DNA of 64,000 bases from Dehalogenimonas sp. 4OHTPN (GTDB lineage: Bacteria; Chloroflexota; Dehalococcoidia; Dehalococcoidales; Dehalococcoidaceae). This document shows positions 1 through 7,221 of the stretch, one piece after another. The notes under the pieces were generated by a model, which saw nothing but the letters and a program-made list of their open reading frames with translations, did not search any database and was not told the DNA's origin. The first letter of the stretch is position 1. Each line of letters begins with the position of its first letter. The DNA lies in NCBI RefSeq assembly GCF_040448695.1, contig NZ_CP159307.1, forward strand, positions 620,001-684,000. Reading direction: 5' to 3'. A program made the position numbers and the translations under genes.

Positions 1-23
1 TGTAACAAGGATGGGCTCGCTAT

Positions 24-152
24 ATGACCGAGGAATCTATACTCCAGGAACTTTCGGACAAGCTGGACGTGACAAATTCCCTCTTAAGATTGCTGGTGGT
101 GGCGGTAATAGCCACTGGAGTTGTCATCACGCTGGCGGTGGCGGTGTTCTAG
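24..152 (+). CDS. Small single-pass membrane peptide (42 aa)
   Basis: A 42-residue reading frame starts at ATG 24 and ends with TAG at 150-152. Residues 1-19 are polar with an amphipathic look; residues about 22-42 are almost purely Val/Ala/Leu/Ile, giving one membrane helix that reaches the C-terminus. A weak AAGG-type ribosome site lies upstream. I recognise no family. The shape (short polar head, one helix) is typical of small tail-anchored membrane peptides. It could also be the downstream member of a gene cluster lying left of the window. Confidence is moderate because the ORF is short. Confidence 0.45.
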   Translation: MTEESILQELSDKLDVTNSLLRLLVVAVIATGVVITLAVAVF

Positions 153-178
153 GCTGTCCCGGCCTCAACCCGCGGCTC

Positions 179-529
179 TTACTTCCGTAAAATCTTCTCC
201 ATCGCCCTGCCCTTTGCCAGCTCATCCACCAGCTTATCCAGGTAGCGGATCTCCCGCATCGTCGGCTCTACTATGTCCTCCACCCGGACGCCGCAGATCA
301 GGCCTTTGATCAGGCTCCTTGACGGATTCGGTCGGGGCGCCTCTGCAAAGAAGGTCTCAAAATCGGTCTTGTCTTTAAGCCGCGCCTCCAACTCGTTCTG
401 GCTGTAGCCGGTCAGCCAGCGGATAGTCTCATCCACTTCAGCTCTGGTGCGTCCTTTTTTCTCTGCTTTGGCAATATAAAGGGGATAAACGCTCCCGACG
501 CTCATCGTATAGATCTTGTGCTTGGCCAC
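179..529 (-). CDS. DUF2200 family protein
   Basis: About 116 residues from a GTG start at 529, preceded by a GAGG ribosome site. I prefer this start to the upstream ATG at 607 because DUF2200 members begin with a short V/M-A-x-H-K/R-I-Y-T-M stretch, as here (VAKHKIYTM). The body carries the family's recognisable run [15 protein letters not shown] and, after it, an E-V-D-E-x-IRWLTGY segment. The family is small and cytosolic, with no reaction known to me. It is transcribed away from the DUF1801-like gene at 681. Confidence 0.8.
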   Translation of the reverse strand: MAKHKIYTMSVGSVYPLYIAKAEKKGRTRAEVDETIRWLTGYSQNELEARLKDKTDFETFFAEAPRPNPSRSLIKGLICGVRVEDIVEPTMREIRYLDKLVDELAKGRAMEKILRK

Positions 530-680
530 GGCCGTTATCCTCGGTGCAGTTTCGCATAATCTACCACGCCGCCCGGCAAAGGCAAAACTGGAACCAAATT
601 GACACAACCCGGCGCCCGGGCTAAAGTGAAATTGAGTCCCTTCGAATTATGAAGTGACATCCTCGCCGAGTGGAGATTAT

Positions 681-1103
681 ATGGCTGAAAAGAAGGCTGT
701 GCAGTTATCGGAAGATGAAAAGGCGGCTATGAAAGAGCGCCTTGATGAACTGAAGGCCGGCAAAGCGGCGGAAGGGGAAGGCGCCGTTTTGGCTAAAATC
801 AATGAGATGCCGGAGCCGGACAGGACCGTGGCCCGGCGCATCCACGGGCTCGTCATGGCCGCCGCCCCCGGCCTTAAACCCCGGACCTGGTACGGTATGC
901 CGGCCTGGGCCACCAAAGACGGCAAGGTCATCTGCTTCTTCCAGGGCGCCTCCAGGTTCAAAGCCCGCTACTCCACCCTCGGCTTCAACGATTCGGCCAA
1001 ACTGGATGACGGCAACCTTTGGCCGACCTCCTTCGCCCTGAAGGAACTTACCCCCGCCGAAGAGGCAAGGATCAGCGCTTTGGTGAAGAAGGCGGTAAGT
1101 TAG
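681..1103 (+). CDS. DUF1801/YdhG-like protein
   Basis: About 140 residues. The start at ATG 681 (MAEKK) has a GTGGAGA ribosome site and is preferred over the upstream ATG at 654. The N-terminal third is charged and helical; the C-terminal part has the DUF1801 (YdhG/YjbR/CyaY-like fold) features: a [13 protein letters not shown] segment, a following gly-rich turn and a conserved K-x-R-Y-S-T-LGF stretch. The family is small and cytosolic and its substrate is unknown. It ends 11 bases before the convergent HNH-like gene. Confidence 0.75.
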   Translation: MAEKKAVQLSEDEKAAMKERLDELKAGKAAEGEGAVLAKINEMPEPDRTVARRIHGLVMAAAPGLKPRTWYGMPAWATKDGKVICFFQGASRFKARYSTLGFNDSAKLDDGNLWPTSFALKELTPAEEARISALVKKAVS

Positions 1104-1113
1104 CCGTTATTCG

Positions 1114-1344
1114 TTATTTTGAGGCTTCCGCCTGCCGCCAGCACCTTTTGCACAATAATTTGCAGTTGTGCATTTCCGGCGGCTCTTTGGGGTTAATCGG
1201 CACGTAGTAAGCGTCATGATACGACCAGTAAAGCGTATCGCAGCGTTTGCCGGCATGGCTGCCGCAGGTGGTGCATTCGCACCGGCCGTCAACGCGGCGG
1301 TGCGCCGCTTGCTTGACGTAGTCCGGGAAGAAGTAGTCGGGCAT
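1114..1344 (-). CDS. Small HNH-endonuclease-like zinc protein
   Basis: 76 residues, start ATG at 1344 with an AAGGAAGG ribosome site. It has a C-E-C-x2-C cluster near residue 23 and a C-terminal H-N-C-K-L-L-C-x2-C segment, the pattern of the HNH/His-Me-finger zinc scaffold. Between them lies a Tyr-rich region. It is about the size of a bare HNH domain, so it may be a minimal nuclease or a remnant. The promoter at 1362-1389 reads into it. The function is inferred from the motif alone. Confidence 0.6.
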   Translation of the reverse strand: MPDYFFPDYVKQAAHRRVDGRCECTTCGSHAGKRCDTLYWSYHDAYYVPINPKEPPEMHNCKLLCKRCWRQAEASK

Positions 1345-1361
1345 CGCCTTCCTTTGTCCAG

Positions 1362-1389
1362 ATTATAGGCGCTTTTATCCCTAAGTCAA
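1362..1389 (-). promoter_or_regulatory. Sigma-70-type promoter for the HNH-like gene
   Basis: Read on the minus strand, TTGACT (1384-1389), a 16-base spacer and TATAAT (1362-1367). The predicted transcript starts near 1355, giving a short leader that contains the AAGGAAGG ribosome site. Confidence 0.6.
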
Positions 1390-1412
1390 CGATTATTTTT
1401 ACCCTGGTGTGT

Positions 1413-1418
1413 TATAAT
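1413..1418 (+). promoter_or_regulatory. Extended -10 box, near-leaderless gene
   Basis: TATAAT preceded by TG and one base (extended -10) ends 10 bases before ATG 1429, so a transcript starting about 7 bases downstream would have a leader of only 3-4 nt. No good -35 hexamer is visible. Confidence 0.45.
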
Positions 1419-1428
1419 CAGTCCGATT

Positions 1429-1629
1429 ATGGAAGTACTCTATACCGCTTTTCTGCTCCTCCTGCTGGTTCTCGTGGTATGGGTGATCATGCTACACACC
1501 GCCGATGCCGAACGGCGGGGTTTCAGCCGGCTGCAAGTTTTTCTCATCCGCGCCGGATCATTCATCTTTTTCCCCTTCGGCTTTTTTGCCTATCTTATCC
1601 TCCGCCCTTCGATAAAAGGTGACCGGTAG
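1429..1629 (+). CDS. Small membrane protein, TAxAERRG family
   Basis: 66 residues with two predicted membrane helices (about 5-24 and 38-58) separated by a polar loop containing T-A-D-A-E-R-R-G-F. The same loop (TAAAERRG) occurs between the helices of the protein at 2,054, so the two are paralogues. No ribosome site is evident and the transcript is predicted to be leaderless. Function unknown; probably an integral cytoplasmic-membrane protein. Confidence 0.6.
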   Translation: MEVLYTAFLLLLLVLVVWVIMLHTADAERRGFSRLQVFLIRAGSFIFFPFGFFAYLILRPSIKGDR

Positions 1630-1633
1630 TCAG

Positions 1634-1770
1634 ATGATGGTTGACAGACGAAACCCCCGGCTGGCGTACCACAATTTCTGGGACTGGTGTAGACCGGTAT
1701 CAATCCGTTCTAGGTAATCGCTGTCATCTTCGCCTACTGGTATTACCTGATATCCACGGAGGAGGTTTAA
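1634..1770 (+). pseudogene. Possible decayed small membrane-protein gene
   Basis: A reading frame opens at ATG 1634 and stops at 1715-1717. A different frame immediately after it encodes a hydrophobic stretch (IAVIFAYWYYLIS) ending at TAA 1768-1770, where the strong GGAGGAGG site of the next gene lies. A head in one frame and a membrane helix in another suggests a frameshifted 40-45-residue membrane protein. It could also be chance, and a sequencing indel would look the same. Confidence 0.3.
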
Positions 1771-1771
1771 G

Positions 1772-2005
1772 ATGGCAGAAAGACCGCCCGGGGCTTTTCG
1801 TATTCAGCAATCGGAGAAGAAACAAATGCGGAAAGCATTCCCTTCAGGAATGTTTTCAAAACTTGCCGTCATCGGAGCCGGAGTGCTGATGATGGCTTTC
1901 GGGATAATGACTGAGATGTCCGTCGCGATGTTCGTTGGTCTTGTTATGGTGATCGTGGGCGTTTTCCTGAATTTGAAATTCTTATGGCGTAACGATGAGA
2001 AGTAG
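1772..2005 (+). CDS. Small two-helix membrane protein
   Basis: 77 residues from ATG 1772, which has a near-ideal GGAGGAGG ribosome site; an internal ATG at 1826 is possible. A basic N-terminal 25 residues is followed by two hydrophobic helices (about 29-47 and 51-69) with a short loop between, then an N-D-E-K tail. Its last helix and tail (FLNLKFLWRND) resemble the end of the protein at 2,054 (GIKFFWDNG), so it seems to belong to the same local set of paralogues. No function recognised. Confidence 0.6.
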   Translation: MAERPPGAFRIQQSEKKQMRKAFPSGMFSKLAVIGAGVLMMAFGIMTEMSVAMFVGLVMVIVGVFLNLKFLWRNDEK

Positions 2006-2053
2006 CCGGTTGAATCTCCTTCACTGTTTGCCTGAACGAAGAAGTGTAGTCCG

Positions 2054-2314
2054 ATGACCGGAATTTTTATCGTGTTATTCGTGGTTGTTTTAGCACTCAT
2101 CATCGGCATCATCATCCGCTACACAGCCGCCGCTGAACGCCGCGGCCTGCCGCCAGGTCTCTTGCGGCAGATTAGCCCCATCGCCATCGGCCTGCTGCTA
2201 TTTTCCCTTGCCCTGGTCTCCGATATCCTCATCCTCGCCGTCCTCGGCGGGCTGTCCATCGCCCTGGGCGTGTTCATGGGGATCAAGTTTTTCTGGGACA
2301 ACGGAGGCATCTGA
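2054..2314 (+). CDS. Small membrane protein, TAxAERRG family
   Basis: 86 residues. The first membrane helix (3-22) is followed by the TAAAERRG loop shared with the protein at 1,429, then further hydrophobic segments (about 38-55 and 60-78) and a short K-F-F-W-D-N-G tail. Its stop overlaps the start of the DUF6941-type gene (TGATG), suggesting translational coupling. Integral membrane, function unknown. Confidence 0.65.
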   Translation: MTGIFIVLFVVVLALIIGIIIRYTAAAERRGLPPGLLRQISPIAIGLLLFSLALVSDILILAVLGGLSIALGVFMGIKFFWDNGGI

Positions 2315-2727
2315 TGAGTACCGAACCGAAGCCGCCCCTCAGCCGCGCCAAGCCCGTCCTTATCGCCGCCCTGGTCTGTGACGTCTCGGCCAAGGACCCC
2401 ACCACCGGCAAGATTTCCCTGCTTGGCATCTTCGATAAAATTCACGTCAAGCAGTTCCCCGCCAAGCGCCCGGTATCGGTCTATGCCAAGCTGACCGAAG
2501 CCGAAGGCCAGTACCAGTTCCAGTGCAAATACGTCTATGCCTCCACCGGCGAGACCCTGGCCGAAGCCAAGGGCGAATTCAACTCGCCGAACAAGCTTGG
2601 CACCATCGAACTCAACCTGCAGTTCCCCCCGCTGCCCCTCCCCGCCGAAGGCCGTTTTGATTTCCAGTTCTGGGTCAACGGCCAGTTCCTCGGCCAGACC
2701 TTCATTGACGCCTCGGCTATGGACTGA
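2314..2727 (+). CDS. DUF6941-type protein
   Basis: 137 residues, coupled by a TGATG overlap to the membrane protein before it. After a Pro-rich N-terminus the sequence has the pattern I associate with DUF6941: A-L-V-C-D-V-S-A near residue 20, then a K-I-S-L-L-G-I-F-D-K-I strand and alternating beta-strand-like segments to the end (FDFQFWVNG). A C2-like beta fold is plausible. It is cytosolic and its role is unknown. The family name is from memory. Confidence 0.6.
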   Translation: MSTEPKPPLSRAKPVLIAALVCDVSAKDPTTGKISLLGIFDKIHVKQFPAKRPVSVYAKLTEAEGQYQFQCKYVYASTGETLAEAKGEFNSPNKLGTIELNLQFPPLPLPAEGRFDFQFWVNGQFLGQTFIDASAMD

Positions 2728-2891
2728 CCTCCCCCGGCTTCTCCCGTTCTGTCAGGCCGCCGGGTTTTGTTCGTAACCTTCGGATTATGAACAAAGATTA
2801 ATTTTCATTTCATCTCAGGTTAATCTTCGGGGTGTACACTGGACAGGTGAGGCGCGGAAGTGCCTCCCATCCTGAAGACAAGGAGAGATGA

Positions 2892-3443
2892 ATGAAGAAT
2901 CACACTTTGATAAACCTGGCTCTGGCCGGGTCGGTGATTTGGATCGGCCTGGCCACCGGCGCCGCCGCCGGCAGCCTGGCGCCCGAACGAACACTTGACC
3001 CGATGACCCTGCTCATAAACGCCGACGCCCTGCCGCAGTCGCCGGTTTTAATCGGCGATCCGGCTTCCGGCGAAGGCCAGGGCTCGCTCATCGCCGTCGT
3101 CACCACCCCGCCCCCCGCCCCGACGGCAGTCACGCCGCCGCCCGCGGTGGTCACTCCCCCGGCGGCAACAGTAGCTCCTCCCGTGACGGCAGTGCCTCCT
3201 CCGCCTGCCGTCACTTCTCCGCCCCCGGTCGTCGTTGAGCCGCCCCCGGCCACCGTCGCTCCCCCGCCCGTCACGGTGGCTCCTCCCCCGGTGACCGTGG
3301 CTCCACCGCCGGTAACCGTCGCGCCGCCTCCGGTCACCGTCGCTCCACCCCCGGCCCCGGCCACGCCTCCCAAGCCCACCGGTTCGCTCATCAAGACCCA
3401 CATGACGCTGCCGGAGTACGCAAGCTGCAAGGCCTGCCACTAG
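2892..3443 (+). CDS. Secreted Pro/Val/Thr-repeat protein ending in one CXXCH haem motif
   Basis: 183 residues with a good GGAGAG ribosome site. Residues 1-27 form a signal peptide ending in a small-residue AAAG cleavage region. Residues about 75-160 are low-complexity repeats of P-P-P-V-T-V-A, likely an extended stalk. The last 13 residues end in C-K-A-C-H directly before the stop, a textbook c-type haem attachment motif at the extreme C-terminus. I infer an exported protein that presents one haem on a proline-rich stalk. A strong terminator follows at once, so the C-terminus is genuine and is not a frameshift product. Confidence 0.65.
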   Translation: MKNHTLINLALAGSVIWIGLATGAAAGSLAPERTLDPMTLLINADALPQSPVLIGDPASGEGQGSLIAVVTTPPPAPTAVTPPPAVVTPPAATVAPPVTAVPPPPAVTSPPPVVVEPPPATVAPPPVTVAPPPVTVAPPPVTVAPPPVTVAPPPAPATPPKPTGSLIKTHMTLPEYASCKACH

Positions 3444-3463
3444 CAGCGGACAACTGAATAGGG

Positions 3464-3500
3464 AAGGAGGCTCTTCGCAAGAAGAGCCTCCTTCTTTTTC
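3464..3500 (+). terminator. Strong intrinsic terminator
   Basis: A perfect 12-bp stem (3464-3475 with 3482-3493) with a 6-base loop, followed by a T-rich tract at 3495-3499. It ends the transcript of the Pro-repeat CXXCH protein. Confidence 0.85.
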
Positions 3501-3667
3501 CACCTACCCACACTGTCATTCCGGCGCCGGCCGGAATCCATGCAGGGATGCCCTTCGCCTGAAAGATCACGTCCGGGTGGCCCGAGACTGCCAACTGATA
3601 ACTGATAACTTCCCCCTCCCCCTAAAAAATATTTTTTCCAGACCCCACCAAAAACGACAAAACTCGC

Positions 3668-3699
3668 TTGACGGCCACGAGGAACGCCTGTGCTATAAT
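3668..3699 (+). promoter_or_regulatory. Promoter of the orphan terminase pair
   Basis: TTGACG at 3668-3673 and TATAAT at 3694-3699, with TG one base upstream of the TATAAT (extended -10). The 20-base spacer is long, so the extended -10 probably does most of the work. The -10 box ends 7 bases before ATG 3707, which predicts a leaderless or nearly leaderless mRNA. Confidence 0.5.
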
Positions 3700-3706
3700 G
3701 CCCGCC

Positions 3707-4138
3707 ATGAATAAAGAAAACAGCACACCAGTTCCACTCAATCCCGTTGACACGGCGGGGAATCCGCCGTCCCCCGCCGCCCCGCCCCGCCGCGTCGGCG
3801 CTCAGCCGGGCAACCAGAACGCTTTTGTTCACGGCTTCTACTCCAAAAAGGCGCCCGCTGACCGCCAGGTGGTCATTGACGAGGCGGCGCTGATGGAAGG
3901 CCTGGAGCAGGAGATCGCCTTCCTGCGCTCCATTATTGAGAAGCTGGCGGAACAGGCGGATCCTGATCCCAAGCTGGTGTCGGAACTGCTGCGCACCCTG
4001 TCGCTGGTCATGGTCCGCCGCAAGTATTCCGGCCACAACGCCGTCATCGAGAAAGCCCGTCGCATCCTCGGCAAGCTTTCGGGCGCCGCCGCCGTCGCCG
4101 GCGATGTCGCGTCCGTTGTGGAGGTCTTTTCGGAATGA
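3707..4138 (+). CDS. Terminase small subunit-like protein
   Basis: 143 residues, start ATG 3707 just after a TATAAT box. The N-terminal 40 residues are Pro-rich and include the A-Q-P-G-N-Q-N-A-F-V-H-G-F-Y-S segment often seen near the start of phage small-terminase-like proteins. The rest is helical with a coiled-coil-like stretch (about 60-115). It overlaps the large-subunit gene by 4 bases (ATGA). Small subunits recognise viral DNA for packaging. The call rests on gene order and the N-terminal signature. Confidence 0.6.
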   Translation: MNKENSTPVPLNPVDTAGNPPSPAAPPRRVGAQPGNQNAFVHGFYSKKAPADRQVVIDEAALMEGLEQEIAFLRSIIEKLAEQADPDPKLVSELLRTLSLVMVRRKYSGHNAVIEKARRILGKLSGAAAVAGDVASVVEVFSE

Positions 4139-5478
4139 ACCCCGTATCCGGCCTCATTGACGACCTTCGTCCCTACCAGCTGGACATCGGGCGGGCGGTG
4201 CTGGCCTCGGTCCGGGGCGGCAAGGGTCTGACCTTTACCGTCGAGATCGCCCGTCAGGGCGGCAAAAATGAGCTTTCGGCCTGGCTGGAGGCCTGGCTTC
4301 TGAACGAATTCGTCGCCGAGCCGCTGAACATCATCAAATGCGCCCCCACCTTTGAGCCGCAGGCCATGATCTCCATGAGGCGCCTTCGAGGTCTCCTGGA
4401 CGCCATGGGCTACGCCGGTGATTACGCCGTTGAGTCCGGCCACATCGTCAGGCTTCACCAGGCGCGGGTCGTCTTTCTGTCGGCCGAGCCTTCGGCCAAC
4501 GTCGTCGGCAACACCGCCCACCTGCTGCTCGAGGTTGACGAAGCCCAGGACGTCGCCATAGAGAAGTTCGACCGGGACTTCCGCCCGATGGCCGCCGCCA
4601 TGAACGCCACGACGGTGCTCTACGGCACGCCCTGGCGCGATACCGACCTGCTTTCGACGGTCGGCCGCCGCAATCTGGAACTGGAGGCGGCTGACGGGCT
4701 GAAGCGCCACTTCCGCTACGACTGGCAGGCCGTCGCCGAACATAACCCGGCCTACCGCGCTTACGTGGAAGGAGAGAGGCTCCGGCTGGGCGAAAACCAC
4801 CCGGCGTTCCGCTCGCAGTATGCCCTGCTGCCCGCTTCGGGCGGCGGCGGCTTCTTCACCGACGAGCAGCTTATCATGATGATGGGCGATTACCCGCGGC
4901 AGCGCTCGCCGCGGCCGGGGGCGGTCTATGTCGGCGGCCTCGATTTCGGCGGGGAGGGCAAGACGGCCTGCGATTCGACGGTGTTCACCATCGCCGAAAT
5001 CGTTGCCCCATCAGAATCACGCCTGATCCGCGTTGTCCACCACTACGCCTGGACCGGTCTGCCGTTCAGCCTGCTCCTGCCGAAGATTGTTGACATAACA
5101 AAAGGCTGGGGCCTGCGCCGCCTCGCCGCCGACGCAACCGGCCTGGGCGGGCCGCTGTGCGCCTCACTGAAGCAGTCGCTGGGCCACCGGATCGTTCCTT
5201 TCGTTTTCACGCAAGGCTCTAAAAGCGGCCTGGGCTTCAACCTGCTGGCGGCGGCGGGCACCGGGCGTCTTAGCCTCTACACCCGCGACAGCTCTATGGA
5301 GTGCGATGAGTTCTGGCGTCAGATAGAAGGAGCGGTTGCGGACTACAGCCTCGGCCGGACGATGAACTTCTACGTCGATCCCACCCGCGCCCACGATGAC
5401 TACCTGATGTCTCTAGCCCTCTGCGTGGAGGCTGCCGGCAGATATAAGCCCCGGGCGGCGGCGGGGAGGGTTGCCTAG
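4135..5478 (+). CDS. Terminase large subunit (packaging ATPase-nuclease), orphan
   Basis: 447 residues. The ATPase half has a Walker A-like QGGKN at residues 41-45, a Walker B strand ending D-E-A at 135-137 and a T-T-V-L-Y-G-T-P motif III-like stretch near 160. The nuclease half has the RNase H-fold acidic residues in order: D270 (GLDFGG), D333 (ADATG) and D421-D422 (HDDY). All catalytic positions expected of a TerL protein are therefore present. No portal, protease, capsid or tail gene lies nearby, so this is an isolated pair in the host backbone: a prophage relic, a domesticated packaging motor or part of a dispersed gene-transfer agent. Confidence 0.75.
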   Translation: MNPVSGLIDDLRPYQLDIGRAVLASVRGGKGLTFTVEIARQGGKNELSAWLEAWLLNEFVAEPLNIIKCAPTFEPQAMISMRRLRGLLDAMGYAGDYAVESGHIVRLHQARVVFLSAEPSANVVGNTAHLLLEVDEAQDVAIEKFDRDFRPMAAAMNATTVLYGTPWRDTDLLSTVGRRNLELEAADGLKRHFRYDWQAVAEHNPAYRAYVEGERLRLGENHPAFRSQYALLPASGGGGFFTDEQLIMMMGDYPRQRSPRPGAVYVGGLDFGGEGKTACDSTVFTIAEIVAPSESRLIRVVHHYAWTGLPFSLLLPKIVDITKGWGLRRLAADATGLGGPLCASLKQSLGHRIVPFVFTQGSKSGLGFNLLAAAGTGRLSLYTRDSSMECDEFWRQIEGAVADYSLGRTMNFYVDPTRAHDDYLMSLALCVEAAGRYKPRAAAGRVA

Positions 5479-5481
5479 ATG

Positions 5482-5976
5482 CTAGTCCAGAAACTCGATA
5501 GAAGCCGGCGGCCGCGGCCGTATCTCCACCTCGATGCCGACCTCTTTGAACAGGTCAATGAAAGCGTCGTCGGCGTACTTCCCGAAAGAAACGAAACGCT
5601 TCACCCGGGCGTTGGCCAGCATCTTGGCGCACAGGATGCAGGGGGTGTGGGTGCAGTAGACGGTGGCGCCCTCAAGGTTGACGCCGTGCTGTGCCGCCTG
5701 GATGATGACGTTCTGCTCGGCGTGGACCGCCCGGCAGATCTCGTGGCGGGTGCCCGAGGGGATGCCGTTCTGGTCACGCAGGCAGCCCAGTTCCAGGCAA
5801 TCGCGGGTGCCGGCCGGGGCGCCGTTGTAACCGGTGGTCAGTATATGCTTGGACTTCACCGCCACCGCGCCGACATGGTGGCGGCGGCAGGTGGATCTCT
5901 CCGCCACCACGGCGGCGATCTTCAGGAAGTAGTCGTCGGTTTCAGGTCGTTTGAAGTTTTGAGAGCTATCAGCCAT
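5482..5976 (-). CDS. dCMP deaminase (ComE/Dcd-type cytidine deaminase fold)
   Basis: 164 residues. It has the zinc-dependent deaminase motifs: H-A-E at residues 85-87 and P-C-I-L-C at 112-116, plus the N-G-A-P-A-G substrate-side loop at 51-56. It should convert dCMP to dUMP for thymidylate synthesis, in the cytosol. It lies 35 bases downstream of the kinase-like gene on the same strand and is probably co-transcribed. The sequence over its start codon (GCTGATGGCTGATAGCT) belongs to a simple CTGAT-repeat type also seen near 3,590. Confidence 0.88.
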   Translation of the reverse strand: MADSSQNFKRPETDDYFLKIAAVVAERSTCRRHHVGAVAVKSKHILTTGYNGAPAGTRDCLELGCLRDQNGIPSGTRHEICRAVHAEQNVIIQAAQHGVNLEGATVYCTHTPCILCAKMLANARVKRFVSFGKYADDAFIDLFKEVGIEVEIRPRPPASIEFLD

Positions 5977-6011
5977 CAGCGGTCAGCTTTCATTTAAGTT
6001 GAGTTAAAGTG

Positions 6012-6575
6012 TTAACAGTCCATGTTTTCCAGTTGATGAATGAGTTGTTCAACCTGCGCCCGCAGCTCCCCGATGCCGCCTTCGTTCAGGATCATGTAGT
6101 CGGCCACGGCGATGGGGCCGGCTTTGGACACCTTCTCGATCTCGGCTTTGTCGCGGGAGAAGGTTTCCTCCCGGGTCAGCGGCCGCACCGCGCGCGTCGA
6201 AAGCCTTTTAGCTCTCGTCCCCGGCGAAGCCCATACCGCCGCCACCGCCAGCTTGTCGCCGTAGCGCTCCTTGAGGAACAGGTACTCTTCCCAGGAGTAC
6301 ATGCCGTCAATGACCGCAAATCCCTTCTCCAGGGCGGCGTCGATACGCGCCAGATTGAGTTTGGCGTAGGCCGCCATGCCCAACTCCTGGCGTAGCGCCT
6401 CGCGGACGGAGCGCTCGTTGGCTTCAGAAAGCGGCAGACCGCGGCGTTTCACCTCTTCGTCGGTGACATCGCCGAAGCGGATGCGGCTGTAGCCGTGCTG
6501 CTCCATGACGCGGCTGGCCTCGGTCTTGCCGGCCCCGGCCATGCCCACCATAGCGATGATTTTGGGAGAACTCAT
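6012..6575 (-). CDS. P-loop nucleoside-monophosphate/dephospho-CoA kinase-like protein
   Basis: 187 residues with a P-loop G-M-A-G-A-G-K-T at 11-18, a later F-G-D-V-T-D-E-E-V-K-R-R-G segment and an R-x2-R-P-L-T-R lid-like region around 150. This is the pattern of the UPF0200/CoaE-like kinase group. The phosphate acceptor is unknown. Upstream of the dCMP deaminase gene, it may act in nucleotide metabolism. A TATAAT box on the minus strand ends 8 bases before its ATG, so its mRNA is predicted to be almost leaderless. Confidence 0.75.
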   Translation of the reverse strand: MSSPKIIAMVGMAGAGKTEASRVMEQHGYSRIRFGDVTDEEVKRRGLPLSEANERSVREALRQELGMAAYAKLNLARIDAALEKGFAVIDGMYSWEEYLFLKERYGDKLAVAAVWASPGTRAKRLSTRAVRPLTREETFSRDKAEIEKVSKAGPIAVADYMILNEGGIGELRAQVEQLIHQLENMDC

Positions 6576-6583
6576 TGGCGGAC

Positions 6584-6613
6584 ATTATAGGTGGAAAAGG
6601 GGTGAAGGGACAA
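6584..6613 (-). promoter_or_regulatory. Near-leaderless promoter of the kinase-like gene
   Basis: Minus strand: TTGTCC (6608-6613), an 18-base spacer, TATAAT (6584-6589). The box ends 8 bases before ATG 6575, giving a predicted leader of about 2 nt. Confidence 0.5.
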
Positions 6614-6695
6614 ACACATATCTGAACCATCGTGCGGTTGAAGGAGAACAGGTCATGGCGATTGAAAGCGGGATTGAGACCTGAAAAACCGGCGG

Positions 6696-6724
6696 CTGAC
6701 ACTTGCTTTCTGTTACGCTATAAT
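6696..6724 (+). promoter_or_regulatory. Promoter of ybeY, near-leaderless
   Basis: CTGACA (6696-6701), a 17-base spacer and a perfect TATAAT (6719-6724). ATG 6736 is 12 bases from the end of the -10 box, so the predicted leader is about 5 nt with no room for a ribosome site. Confidence 0.65.
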
Positions 6725-6735
6725 GAAACCTGACT

Positions 6736-7221
6736 ATGAGAATTGACATAACCATAGATAAAGAGTTCAAAAAGGACCTGTCGGTACCGTGGCTCCGCGG
6801 CGTTGCCCGGCAGATCCTCGTTGCCCAATGCGCTGAATCGTCTTCTGAAATGGGCATCTACATCACTGGTCAGGAGCGCATCCGGGAACTTAACCGCATC
6901 TATCGCCATAAAGACCATCCCACCGATGTGCTGTCGTTCTCCTTCTTCGTCAGGGAAGCCGCCGCCGATGCCACCACTCACCCGGACTTTCCGGTCCAGA
7001 TAGACGGCGGCATCAACCTGGGCGAGGTAGTCATATCCCTGCCCCAGGCGCAGCTGCAGGCGGCGGAGTTCGGCCACCCGCTCAAGAAGGAGCTCGGGCG
7101 TCTGCTAATCCACGGTATTATGCACCTCCTGGGTTTCGACCATGAAAAGGAATCCGACGCTGAAATCATGGAGGACCGCGAGCTGCAGATTCTCAAGGAG
7201 CTGGAGCCTTCGCTTTCGTGA
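6736..7221 (+). CDS. ybeY: YbeY endoribonuclease, rRNA maturation factor
   Basis: 161 residues, the usual length for YbeY. The zinc site is H126-x3-H130-x5-H136 in the segment HGIMHLLGFDH, followed by the family's acidic stretch. A central H-P-T-D-V-L-S-F-S block is also diagnostic. YbeY is a metal-dependent single-strand RNase that helps process the 16S rRNA 3' end and in ribosome quality control. Its stop overlaps the GTG start of the flavoprotein gene (GTGA). Confidence 0.93.
   Translation: MRIDITIDKEFKKDLSVPWLRGVARQILVAQCAESSSEMGIYITGQERIRELNRIYRHKDHPTDVLSFSFFVREAAADATTHPDFPVQIDGGINLGEVVISLPQAQLQAAEFGHPLKKELGRLLIHGIMHLLGFDHEKESDAEIMEDRELQILKELEPSLS

Noticed and set aside
3050-3503. Long minus-strand frames opposite the proline-repeat gene
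   Set aside because: They are mirror images of a low-complexity GC-rich repeat; the plus strand has the signal peptide, ribosome site, CXXCH end and terminator.
3838-4800. A 320-codon minus-strand frame opposite the terminase genes
   Set aside because: The plus-strand frame has all terminase catalytic motifs; the antisense frame is His/Gln/Val-rich with no domain and no ribosome site.
5479-6395. Plus-strand frames opposite the dCMP deaminase and kinase genes
   Set aside because: The minus strand carries the HAE/PCxxC and P-loop motifs; the plus-strand products are compositional shadows.
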